The notes under the pieces: model-generated
Databases searched by the model: none
Seen by the model: only the letters and a program-made list of their open reading frames with translations
Told to the model about the DNA's origin: nothing
In this document: positions 1 to 6,154 of the stretch, in pieces
How the letters are laid out: each line of letters begins with the position of its first letter
Position numbering within the stretch: the first letter of the stretch is position 1
NCBI GenBank assembly: GCA_049294415.1
Contig: JBAQCS010000003.1
Location: 1-17,355 of the forward strand
DNA from: JAEZRQ01 sp049294415
GTDB taxonomy: Bacteria > Patescibacteriota > Patescibacteriia > Patescibacteriales > UBA12465
DNA length: 17,355 nt
Direction: 5' to 3'
Translations under genes and position numbers: made by a program

Positions 1-1
1 T

Positions 2-1849
2 TATTCGACTAGCATTGATTTAAGTAAGCTAGTTTTATTTAGGGCTTTGTTATTTTTACTATTACTAACTTCGGCTTGGAGCTTTGCTTTTAAAAAAATA
101 GTTTTTAATACTAAATTTATAATTTCAGCCTGGCCGCTGCTACTTTTTTTTGTAACTTTATTTTTATCACTACTTTTCTCAGTTAACATTGATAATTCTT
201 GGTTTGGTTCTTATGATAGAAACGAGGGGTTAATTTCTTATTTGTTTTATGGTCTCTGGTTGGCCTTGGTGGCTGTAAACTATAGTGATATTTATCATAA
301 TAAGGCTAAATTAAACAGATTAGTGTTTGGTGTGGCCGCTTCTGGTTTTTTAGTTTCGGTTTATGCTATTTGTCAGCTATTTGGCTTAGATACTTTTACT
401 TGGTCAGAGCCAGCCTATCTTACTAAAAGAGCTTTTTCTAGTTTTGGGCAACCTAATTATTTAGCTTGCTGGTTACTGATTATTTTGCCTTTATCGGCTT
501 ATTTGATTTATATCTTAAAAAATAAATGGTCACGTTTAATATCCATTTTATTATTTGTTATTGAACTTATCGCTTTATTTTCAACCGGGAGTCGCAGTGC
601 TTTTTTAATCTTCTTTATAGTTTCTCTTGTTTGGCTAGCTTATTTTTTATTATCAGAAAAAAAATATACTAAAAAACATTTGTGGGCGGCCACTATTGCT
701 ATCTTGGCTTTATTTTTAATTTTTATTTCCACCCTATTTGTAGTTAATCCAACTAGAATTACTGAATTAACAGATTTTAAAAAGGGGAGTGTTAGCGTGC
801 GTTTGTCTCTTTGGGATTCTGGTTTTAAAGCCTTTTTAAAAAAGCCATTATTTGGTTATGGCTTAGAGAATCAAAAGGAGGTTTATGTTAAATATTATGA
901 GCCTGATTGGGCCATCTATGCTAGACCTAATACTTATAGTGATAGAGCTCACAATTTAATATTAGATACCTTGCTAACCACGGGATTAGCTGGGCTAGCC
1001 TCTTTATCTTGGTTACTGTGGTGGGTTTTTAAAAGTCTATTAAAATCTTACAAACGTGATAACAATAAATTTTCAGCTTTTATTATCTGGTCTCTAGCTG
1101 CCTATTTGTTAGTATTGATGTTTAATTTTTCAATCACAGTTACTAATATTTATTTCTTTTTAATCATAGCTTTGGCCTGGTTAACTTCTGGGCCATTGTT
1201 TCAAGTTACCTCTGAAAAAATAAAACCAACTACTTCTTGGTTAATGATTTTAGGAATTACGATTGTTTCTTTCTACGGCCTGTTAAGTGAAGTTCGCGTT
1301 TTGGAAGGTGAATATTATTTTCAAGAAACCCTCTGGGCTATTGCCGATAAACAATATTTTAAAACCTTAGTTTTAAATGATTATTTAAAGGAAACTGCCC
1401 CTAACCCTGTTTTATTGGCTTATTACGAGCAGACCATTTCTTTAATTTTAATTCAAAGTCTGCCAACCATCGCTGATAAATCTAGTAGTTTTGTAGTGAT
1501 AAAATATTTACAAAATGTTGGGGAAGATATAAGTAGCTCCGATTTTAATAGCCAATTTGTTAAAGCTTTCATTTTTGGAGTAACTAGTAATCGTCTTAAA
1601 TCGGAAGAAATATTTACTAAATTATCTATCGATAGCCCTTATTTACCTAAAATATATTTAGCTTGGGGCGATGTTTATCTATTTAATAATAATCCGGAAA
1701 AAGCTAAAATTAAATTTGAAAAAGCTAAAAGTGTTTTGCCTGATTTAAATAATATTTATCTTAACAATGATCAAAGTAATAAACTAAAAGATTATTATTC
1801 ACTAATTGATAATCGTTTAGAGAGAGCTAATTTATTACTTGTTAAATAA
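2..1849 (+). CDS. O-antigen ligase-like (Wzy_C/PglL-type) membrane protein with C-terminal TPR-like tail, 5' partial
   Basis: Polytopic inner-membrane protein of the O-antigen ligase/polymerase superfamily, whose members transfer lipid-linked glycans to lipid A, wall polymers or pilins. The frame is open to the left edge (position 2) and the upstream codons read as good membrane protein, so the first in-window start (TTG 47) is probably internal and the real start lies outside. Roughly ten hydrophobic segments are visible. The Wzy_C hallmark region is present: STGSRSAF near 580-605, FGYGLEN near 855-873, then DRAHN with its conserved His at 950-952 in the large extracytoplasmic loop, followed by LLTTGLAG and a membrane helix. 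After the last helix (about 1240-1290) a soluble tail of about 180 residues contains at least one TPR-like helix pair (about 1640-1740). Only 9 nt separate it from the prepilin peptidase gene, which makes glycosylation of pilin-like proteins a reasonable guess. The substrate cannot be read from sequence. Stop TAA. Confidence 0.82.
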   Translation, partial: YSTSIDLSKLVLFRALLFLLLLTSAWSFAFKKIVFNTKFIISAWPLLLFFVTLFLSLLFSVNIDNSWFGSYDRNEGLISYLFYGLWLALVAVNYSDIYHNKAKLNRLVFGVAASGFLVSVYAICQLFGLDTFTWSEPAYLTKRAFSSFGQPNYLACWLLIILPLSAYLIYILKNKWSRLISILLFVIELIALFSTGSRSAFLIFFIVSLVWLAYFLLSEKKYTKKHLWAATIAILALFLIFISTLFVVNPTRITELTDFKKGSVSVRLSLWDSGFKAFLKKPLFGYGLENQKEVYVKYYEPDWAIYARPNTYSDRAHNLILDTLLTTGLAGLASLSWLLWWVFKSLLKSYKRDNNKFSAFIIWSLAAYLLVLMFNFSITVTNIYFFLIIALAWLTSGPLFQVTSEKIKPTTSWLMILGITIVSFYGLLSEVRVLEGEYYFQETLWAIADKQYFKTLVLNDYLKETAPNPVLLAYYEQTISLILIQSLPTIADKSSSFVVIKYLQNVGEDISSSDFNSQFVKAFIFGVTSNRLKSEEIFTKLSIDSPYLPKIYLAWGDVYLFNNNPEKAKIKFEKAKSVLPDLNNIYLNNDQSNKLKDYYSLIDNRLERANLLLVK

Positions 1850-1858
1850 ACAAAAAAT

Positions 1859-2632
1859 ATGTTTGAAGTATTTTTCTCTTTCATCTTTGGTTTGTTGATA
1901 GGCAGTTTTATTAACTGTTTGGCTTGGCGTCTGTATAAAGAAGAAACTATTTTGGGTAGGTCGTATTGTCCTAAATGTCGTCATGAGTTGCATTGGTATG
2001 ATAATATTCCTCTACTTAGTTTTTTATTGTTAAAAGGAAAGTGCAGAGCTTGTCATAATAAAATTTCTTGGCAGTATCCTTTAGTTGAGCTAATAACCGG
2101 CTTACTTTTTGCGGCAATTGTGGCCCATTTTTCTTTAGATGCTAGTTGGTTATTGTTAAAAATGGCTGTTTTTATATCTGTCTTAATTTTAATTTTTATT
2201 TTTGATTTACGTTGGTATTTAATTCCTACTAACGTCTTACTTTGGGCTGGAATTTTTATCGCCATTGTTGGTTATTTTTCTTATCCTTATGGCTTAGGTG
2301 CCTATCTCTTAGCTTTAATTATTTCAGCGGCTTTAGCTTCTTTATTTTTTGCTGCCCAGTATTGGATTACTCGTGGTAAGGGGATTGGCGAGGGGGATAT
2401 TTGGCTGGGTATGTTTTTAGGGGTAGCTTTTGTTAATTTAAGTCAGTTAGCCGTAGCTATTTTAAGTGCTTACTTCATGGGGTCGGTGGTAGGATTGACA
2501 TTATTAGCTTTTAAAAAGAAAAAGATGGGAAGTCGCTTGCCTTTAGGAGTCTTTTTAGCGGCTGGCGCCCTAATAGCTATATTTTTTGGTTCCGATTTAG
2601 CTAATTGGTATCAGGGGCTATTTTTGTCTTAA
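1859..2632 (+). CDS. pilD: Type IV prepilin peptidase / N-methyltransferase
   Basis: Bifunctional membrane aspartyl protease (A24 family) that cleaves the leader of type IV prepilins and pseudopilins and methylates the new N-terminus. At 257 residues it has full family length. The N-terminal domain carries the cytoplasmic zinc-binding pairs C37-x2-C40 and C62-x2-C65, flanked by the usual YDNIPLLSF and WQYPLVELITG segments. The two catalytic aspartates are visible: D116 in FDLRWYLIP and D180 in the GIGEGD motif. About eight transmembrane segments follow. The ATG at 1859 begins directly with the first membrane helix (FIFGLLIGSFINCLAWR), as usual for PilD. No ribosome binding site precedes it, and it is probably translated from the same mRNA as the upstream ligase-like gene. 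No pilin genes are in the window, so its substrates lie elsewhere. Both enzymatic functions are inferred from motifs. Confidence 0.95.
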   Translation: MFEVFFSFIFGLLIGSFINCLAWRLYKEETILGRSYCPKCRHELHWYDNIPLLSFLLLKGKCRACHNKISWQYPLVELITGLLFAAIVAHFSLDASWLLLKMAVFISVLILIFIFDLRWYLIPTNVLLWAGIFIAIVGYFSYPYGLGAYLLALIISAALASLFFAAQYWITRGKGIGEGDIWLGMFLGVAFVNLSQLAVAILSAYFMGSVVGLTLLAFKKKKMGSRLPLGVFLAAGALIAIFFGSDLANWYQGLFLS

Positions 2633-2649
2633 TTTGGAGGTCAGCTTGG

Positions 2650-2678
2650 TTGTTAAAAAAATCAAAATCTAGTATAAT
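2650..2678 (+). promoter_or_regulatory. Sigma-70 type promoter for ftsA-ftsZ
   Basis: TTGTTA (2650-2655) and a perfect TATAAT (2673-2678) are separated by exactly 17 bp. Transcription would start near 2685, giving a leader of about 80 nt before ftsA. It lies in the 134-bp gap after pilD. I saw no obvious operator in the leader. Confidence 0.65.
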
Positions 2679-2766
2679 CTAATTAATGAAACAAAGCTTT
2701 TTTTAATCGAATTATTTTGGTTAAAATTACTTTTTATTTTGCCGTTAACGTTTATCTAAATTATTT

Positions 2767-4023
2767 ATGAGAGATGAAATTATTGCCGGACTGGACGTGG
2801 GATCGACATCTATTCGTCTGGTTATTGGTCAAAAAATAGAAACTCCAGCCGGAGAAGAGGTACAGATTATAGGAGCTGTCTCTTCGCCTACTTCAGGTGT
2901 TAATAAGGGAATTGTTAGCAGTATTGAGGAAACAACTTCCTCTATTTCAGCTTGTTTAGAAAAGGCTGAGCGTTTAGTTGGCGTCCCAATTACTAACGTT
3001 TGGGTTAGCATTAATGATCCTCATGTTAAATGTGAGCGCAGTAAGGGTGTAGTAGCAGTCTCTAAGAGTGACGGCGAAATTAATGAAGCAGATGTTAGTC
3101 GTGCTATTGAAGCAGCTCGTGCGCTAGCAGTGCCTGTTAACTACGAAATCTTACATGTTATTCCTGTTAAATTTGCCGTTGATAATCAAACAGATATTAA
3201 AGACCCAATTGGCATGAGCGGTATTCGCTTAGAAGTTGAAACTTTAATTATTCAAGGGCTTTCCACTCAGATTAAAAATTTAACCAAATCTATTTATCGT
3301 ACCGGACTTGAAATAGAAGATTTAGTTTTAGCACCGTTGGCTGCTGCTGAAGCAGTTTTAACTCCAAAACAAAAAGAGTTGGGTGTAGCACTGGTAAATA
3401 TTGGATCATCTACTACTTCAATTGCTGTTTACGAAGAAAGAAATTTATTACATACTGCCATTTTACCAATTGGCTCTGAACATATTACCGCTGACATTGC
3501 TATTGGTCTTCGTTGCCCAATTAACTTAGCTGAAAGAATTAAAAGAGAATATGGAAGTTGTAATCCAGCTGATATCGATCGCGAAGAAGAAGTTGATATT
3601 AGAGATTTAGTAAAAGAAGAAGATGTTAATGATGATATTGAAACAATTTCTAGACACTATGTAGCTGAGATTATTGAAGCTCGTGTGGAAGAAATTTTGG
3701 AAAAAATTGATGCTGAATTTAAAAAAATCGATCGTTCTGGAATGTTACCAGCTGGTGTAGTATTTGTTGGTAGCGGAGCAGAACTCAATGGTTTAATTGA
3801 TTTTGTTAAAAGAAAACTTAGATTACCAGCTTGTTTAGGAGTTTCACGTAATATTAACGTGGTAATTGATAAGGTTAAAACTCCAGAATTTTTAACATCA
3901 TTAGGACTTGTAGTTTGGGGTCATAATAATTATTCCCAAGGTGGTAACGGTAATATACGTAAAAATATAGAAGGCGCTTTTGGAAAAGCTAAAAAGTTTT
4001 TTCAGAGAATCATTCCAAAATAA
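2767..4023 (+). CDS. ftsA: Cell division protein FtsA
   Basis: Actin-like ATPase that tethers FtsZ filaments to the cytoplasmic membrane and recruits later divisome proteins. At 418 residues it has normal length. The actin-fold phosphate-1 loop is GLDVGSTSIRLVIG (residues 8-21). The SHS2-type 1C subdomain follows (about 85-165), then the second phosphate loop VNIGSSTTSIAVYE and the adenosine motif FVGSGAELNG. The C-terminus ends in a basic amphipathic helix (GAFGKAKKFFQRIIPK), the membrane-targeting sequence expected of FtsA. The ATG at 2767 is chosen because the ATPase fold begins within six residues of it. It has no Shine-Dalgarno sequence. ftsZ follows after 60 nt, the classical pair, and a good promoter lies upstream. 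Nothing appears truncated or degenerate. Confidence 0.97.
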   Translation: MRDEIIAGLDVGSTSIRLVIGQKIETPAGEEVQIIGAVSSPTSGVNKGIVSSIEETTSSISACLEKAERLVGVPITNVWVSINDPHVKCERSKGVVAVSKSDGEINEADVSRAIEAARALAVPVNYEILHVIPVKFAVDNQTDIKDPIGMSGIRLEVETLIIQGLSTQIKNLTKSIYRTGLEIEDLVLAPLAAAEAVLTPKQKELGVALVNIGSSTTSIAVYEERNLLHTAILPIGSEHITADIAIGLRCPINLAERIKREYGSCNPADIDREEEVDIRDLVKEEDVNDDIETISRHYVAEIIEARVEEILEKIDAEFKKIDRSGMLPAGVVFVGSGAELNGLIDFVKRKLRLPACLGVSRNINVVIDKVKTPEFLTSLGLVVWGHNNYSQGGNGNIRKNIEGAFGKAKKFFQRIIPK

Positions 4024-4083
4024 TAAATATATTTAGAATATGAAGTTAGGACTAATTCTTATCCTTTCTTTATCAATAGTTAT

Positions 4084-5277
4084 ATGGCTGAGATAAAACC
4101 AGAGATTGAAACCTTTGCAAAAATAAAAGTAGTCGGTGTTGGCGGCGGCGGCGGCAGCGCTATTAATCGCATGATTAACAGTGGTATTAAAGGCGTTGAA
4201 TTTGTGGCCGTAAATACTGATATCCAAGCTTTACATTATAATAAGGCTGGAGAAAAAATTCATATTGGTAAAACTGTAACTCGCGGACTTGGCGCTGGTA
4301 TGAATCCAGAATTAGGCAAAGCAGCCGCTGAAGAATCTCAGAATGAAATTAGAGAAGCTTTAAAAGGCTGTGATATGGTTTTTGTGACTTGCGGTATGGG
4401 TGGCGGAACTGGTTCAGGAGCATCTCCTGTAGTGGCTCAAATTGCCCGTGAGTTAGGAGCATTAACAGTTGCAGTTGTAACTAAACCTTTTGCTTTTGAA
4501 GGTGGTCAGAGAAAAAATATCGCTGATCGTGCTTTTGCTGAATTAGCTGATAATGTTGATACTATCATTACCATTTCTAATGATAAATTATTATCTGTAA
4601 TCGATAAAAAGACTTCACTGCTTGAAGCCTTTACTATTGCTGATGATGTCTTACGCCAAGGTGTTCAGGGTATTGCCGAAATTATTACTGTTCCTGGTAT
4701 TATCAATGCCGACTTTGCCGATGTTAAAGCTGTTATGTCTAATGCCGGTAGTGCTTTAATGGGTATTGGACAAGCTAGTGGTGAAAATAAAGCTATTGAA
4801 GCTGCTAAGGCTGCTATTAACTCTAGCTTATTAGACATGTCTATCGATGGTGCTAAGGGTATCGTCTTTACTATTACTGGTGGCGCTGACTTATCAATGA
4901 GTGAAGTTAGTGAGGCTGCTAAAGTTATTACTTCAGCTGCCGATGAAGAGGCTAAGATCATCTTCGGTGCTGTTATTGATGAATCTCTAGCTGATCAAAT
5001 TAAGATTACGGTGGTAGCTACTGGTTTTGATGGTAAAAATAGCAGCGGTAAACCACAAGAATTAAAACCAGCTTATTCCCAAAATAGTTTTATTGAAGAA
5101 ACCGAGAAAGAAGCTAATTCTAGTTCTTCTTGGGCTGACAAAACTAAAACTAAATTATCAGTTTTCAAAAATACTCCATTAAAGCCAATTATTGAAAAGA
5201 AAATGGAATCTACTTCCCAAAACAATGAAGAGGATGACTTAAGCGTTCCAGCTTTTATTCGCAAAAAGATGATGTAA
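4084..5277 (+). CDS. ftsZ: Cell division GTPase FtsZ
   Basis: Tubulin-like GTPase that forms the cytokinetic Z ring. The 397-residue protein has all expected parts: the N-terminal nucleotide-binding segment VVGVGGGGGSAINRM, the tubulin signature GGGTGSG at 106-112, and the T7 synergy loop N208-A-D-F-A-D213 whose aspartates complete the GTPase site of the next subunit. After the globular core comes a polar linker of about 65 residues rich in Ser, Lys and Glu. The conserved C-terminal peptide DDLSVPAFIRKKMM (384-397) is the docking site for FtsA and other anchors. ftsA is immediately upstream and an intrinsic terminator follows 21 nt after the stop, so ftsA-ftsZ looks like a self-contained transcription unit. 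The start lacks a Shine-Dalgarno sequence. Confidence 0.98.
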   Translation: MAEIKPEIETFAKIKVVGVGGGGGSAINRMINSGIKGVEFVAVNTDIQALHYNKAGEKIHIGKTVTRGLGAGMNPELGKAAAEESQNEIREALKGCDMVFVTCGMGGGTGSGASPVVAQIARELGALTVAVVTKPFAFEGGQRKNIADRAFAELADNVDTIITISNDKLLSVIDKKTSLLEAFTIADDVLRQGVQGIAEIITVPGIINADFADVKAVMSNAGSALMGIGQASGENKAIEAAKAAINSSLLDMSIDGAKGIVFTITGGADLSMSEVSEAAKVITSAADEEAKIIFGAVIDESLADQIKITVVATGFDGKNSSGKPQELKPAYSQNSFIEETEKEANSSSSWADKTKTKLSVFKNTPLKPIIEKKMESTSQNNEEDDLSVPAFIRKKMM

Positions 5278-5298
5278 TTATAATTGCTCTATATATTT

Positions 5299-5329
5299 AA
5301 AAACCAGGATTTATCTTCCTGGTTTTTTT
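5299..5329 (+). terminator. Intrinsic terminator after ftsZ
   Basis: An inverted repeat (AAACCAGGA at 5301-5309 pairing with TCCTGGTTT at 5317-5325, 7-nt loop) is followed directly by a T run to 5329. A-U pairs extend the stem at its base. It lies 21 nt after the ftsZ stop and should separate ftsA-ftsZ from the nrd genes. Confidence 0.9.
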
Positions 5330-5428
5330 GTAAAAAAGTGTAAATTTTTTTAGGCCCGTAAAGATTCATCAAAAATATTGTTATCTTTTTTTGGTCCAAT
5401 AAACATTAATTATAAAATTCCCCACTAT

Positions 5429-5437
5429 TTATCCACA
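5429..5437 (+). promoter_or_regulatory. Consensus DnaA box upstream of the nrdR promoter
   Basis: TTATCCACA matches the strongest E. coli-type DnaA box exactly. It sits 60 bp upstream of the proposed -35 element of nrdR. No second perfect box was noticed in this intergenic region, so it does not look like a replication origin. DnaA is known to regulate the aerobic nrdAB genes of E. coli; a similar role here is inference. Confidence 0.5.
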
Positions 5438-5497
5438 GTCATTAGTATCACCCGAGTAATGCTTATTTTTTGTTTAAAATTGGTGTTTTTAGTTGGC

Positions 5498-5525
5498 TTG
5501 TAGCTGTTTTCTTATTTTGCTACAA
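5498..5525. repeat. Perfect 7-bp inverted repeat framing the nrdR promoter
   Basis: TTGTAGC (5498-5504) and its exact reverse complement GCTACAA (5519-5525) are separated by 14 bp, so the half-site centres are 21 bp apart, two helical turns. The arms coincide with the -35 and -10 hexamers. Because the repeat lies upstream of the predicted transcript start it cannot act as an RNA hairpin, which suggests a protein-binding dyad. The cognate protein is unknown. Confidence 0.45.
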
Positions 5526-5526
5526 T
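5498..5526 (+). promoter_or_regulatory. Promoter of the nrdR-nrdD-nrdG operon (extended -10)
   Basis: TTGTAG (5498-5503) and TACAAT (5521-5526) are spaced by 17 bp. A TGC directly before the -10 hexamer makes it an extended -10 (TGnTACAAT). Transcription would begin near 5533, at the edge of the NrdR box, which fits repression by NrdR. The leader to nrdR is about 97 nt. Confidence 0.6.
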
Positions 5527-5534
5527 GAGGTTAC

Positions 5535-5550
5535 ACACAAGATATAGTGT
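5535..5550. promoter_or_regulatory. NrdR box
   Basis: ACACAAGATATAGTGT matches the established NrdR-box palindrome (acaCwAtATaTwGtgt) at 15 of 16 positions; only the G at 5541 deviates. It begins just after the predicted transcription start, where a bound repressor would block initiation. The gene it precedes is nrdR itself, followed by the class III reductase genes, as expected for autoregulation and control of dNTP synthesis. Confidence 0.8.
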
Positions 5551-5565
5551 AGGGATTAAAAAGGA

Positions 5566-5581
5566 GCCCACTAAATATGGT
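5566..5581. promoter_or_regulatory. Possible second, degenerate NrdR box
   Basis: This 16-mer (GCCCACTAAATATGGT) matches the NrdR-box consensus at about 10 of 16 positions, so alone it would be weak. Its centre is exactly 31 bp from the centre of the strong box, and NrdR boxes typically occur as pairs with that spacing. Retained because of phasing, not sequence. Confidence 0.35.
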
Positions 5582-5606
5582 TATTGTCAGTATTGACGGA
5601 TTTTAA
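5577..5606 (+). CDS. Possible 9-codon leader ORF upstream of nrdR
   Basis: An AAGGAG sequence (5561-5566) stands 10 nt before an ATG that opens the short frame MVIVSIDGF, ending in TAA 23 nt before nrdR. It is one of very few places in the window where a good Shine-Dalgarno sequence precedes a start codon. The peptide resembles no leader peptide I know and has no run of regulatory codons. It overlaps the weak second NrdR box, so both signals could be chance. Confidence 0.15.
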   Translation: MVIVSIDGF

Positions 5607-5629
5607 AACTTTAGTTGTAAATTTAAATT

Positions 5630-6088
5630 ATGAAATGTCCAATTTGCTATTTTGATGACACTAAGGTGATTGATTCACGCGTAGCTGTGGATGGTTTGTC
5701 TATTCGCCGCCGCCGCGAATGTCTAAAATGCGGTTTTCGTTTTTCTACTTATGAAGAAGTTGAAATTTTAGATTTAATCATTGTTAAAAGAGATGCTAGA
5801 CGTGAAAATTATAGCCGTGAAAAATTAATTAGCGGCTTGAAGAAGTCTTTAGAAAAAAGAGCTGTTACTGATGATAAATTTAAACAATTAGTTCACGGCA
5901 TTGAAAGAGAACTACAGAAACTTCGTAAAAGTGAAATAACTTCTCGCCAAGTTGGCCAAGTAGTTATGAAACAATTAAAGAAAGTTGATCAAGTAGCTTA
6001 TATCAGATACGCTTCAGTTTACGAACAGTTTAAAGATGCTAATGAATTCAGAAAAGAGTTAAATAAACTTATTAAGGAAAAGAAATAA
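5630..6088 (+). CDS. nrdR: Transcriptional repressor NrdR
   Basis: Zinc-ribbon/ATP-cone repressor that senses ATP/dATP and shuts down ribonucleotide reductase genes when dNTPs are plentiful. At 152 residues it has standard length. The N-terminal zinc ribbon has C3-x2-C6 and C31-x2-C34, with the DNA-contacting basic stretch RRRR at 26-29 and the GFRFSTYEEVE turn. The ATP-cone domain covers about 47-140 (VKRDARRENYSREKLISGLKKSLEKR, then ITSRQVGQVVMKQLKK and YIRYASVYEQF). It is the first gene after the promoter that carries a 15/16 NrdR box, and the class III reductase follows 66 nt later, so autoregulation and control of the downstream reductase are well supported. The start at 5630 gives the invariant MKCPxC beginning and has no Shine-Dalgarno sequence. 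Confidence 0.97.
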   Translation: MKCPICYFDDTKVIDSRVAVDGLSIRRRRECLKCGFRFSTYEEVEILDLIIVKRDARRENYSREKLISGLKKSLEKRAVTDDKFKQLVHGIERELQKLRKSEITSRQVGQVVMKQLKKVDQVAYIRYASVYEQFKDANEFRKELNKLIKEKK

Positions 6089-6154
6089 TTAAAATAAGGC
6101 CTCAACGATTGTGGAGTAAACTAACTTCTTAATCCGCAGGCACTAACAGTCACT

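Noticed and set aside
873..960. Internal gene start in the ligase-like gene (AAAAGGAGGT then ATG 885)
   Set aside because: The out-of-frame ORF has only about 24 codons and ends inside a well-conserved coding region. It is better read as evidence that SD motifs are not decisive in this genome.
2635..2660. GGAGGT just after pilD as the ribosome binding site of a small gene
   Set aside because: Only a TTG-started frame of eight codons follows before a stop. None of the real genes here uses such a motif.
4040..4096. An 18-codon hydrophobic ORF (MKLGLILILSLSIVIWLR) overlapping the start of ftsZ
   Set aside because: It looks like a small membrane peptide, but it has no Shine-Dalgarno sequence, overlaps ftsZ in another frame, and its hydrophobic make-up follows from the T-rich leader. 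No independent support.
5330..5629. Replication origin in the ftsZ-nrdR gap
   Set aside because: Only one perfect DnaA box, no cluster of boxes, no dnaA or dnaN nearby. A regulatory role is more likely.
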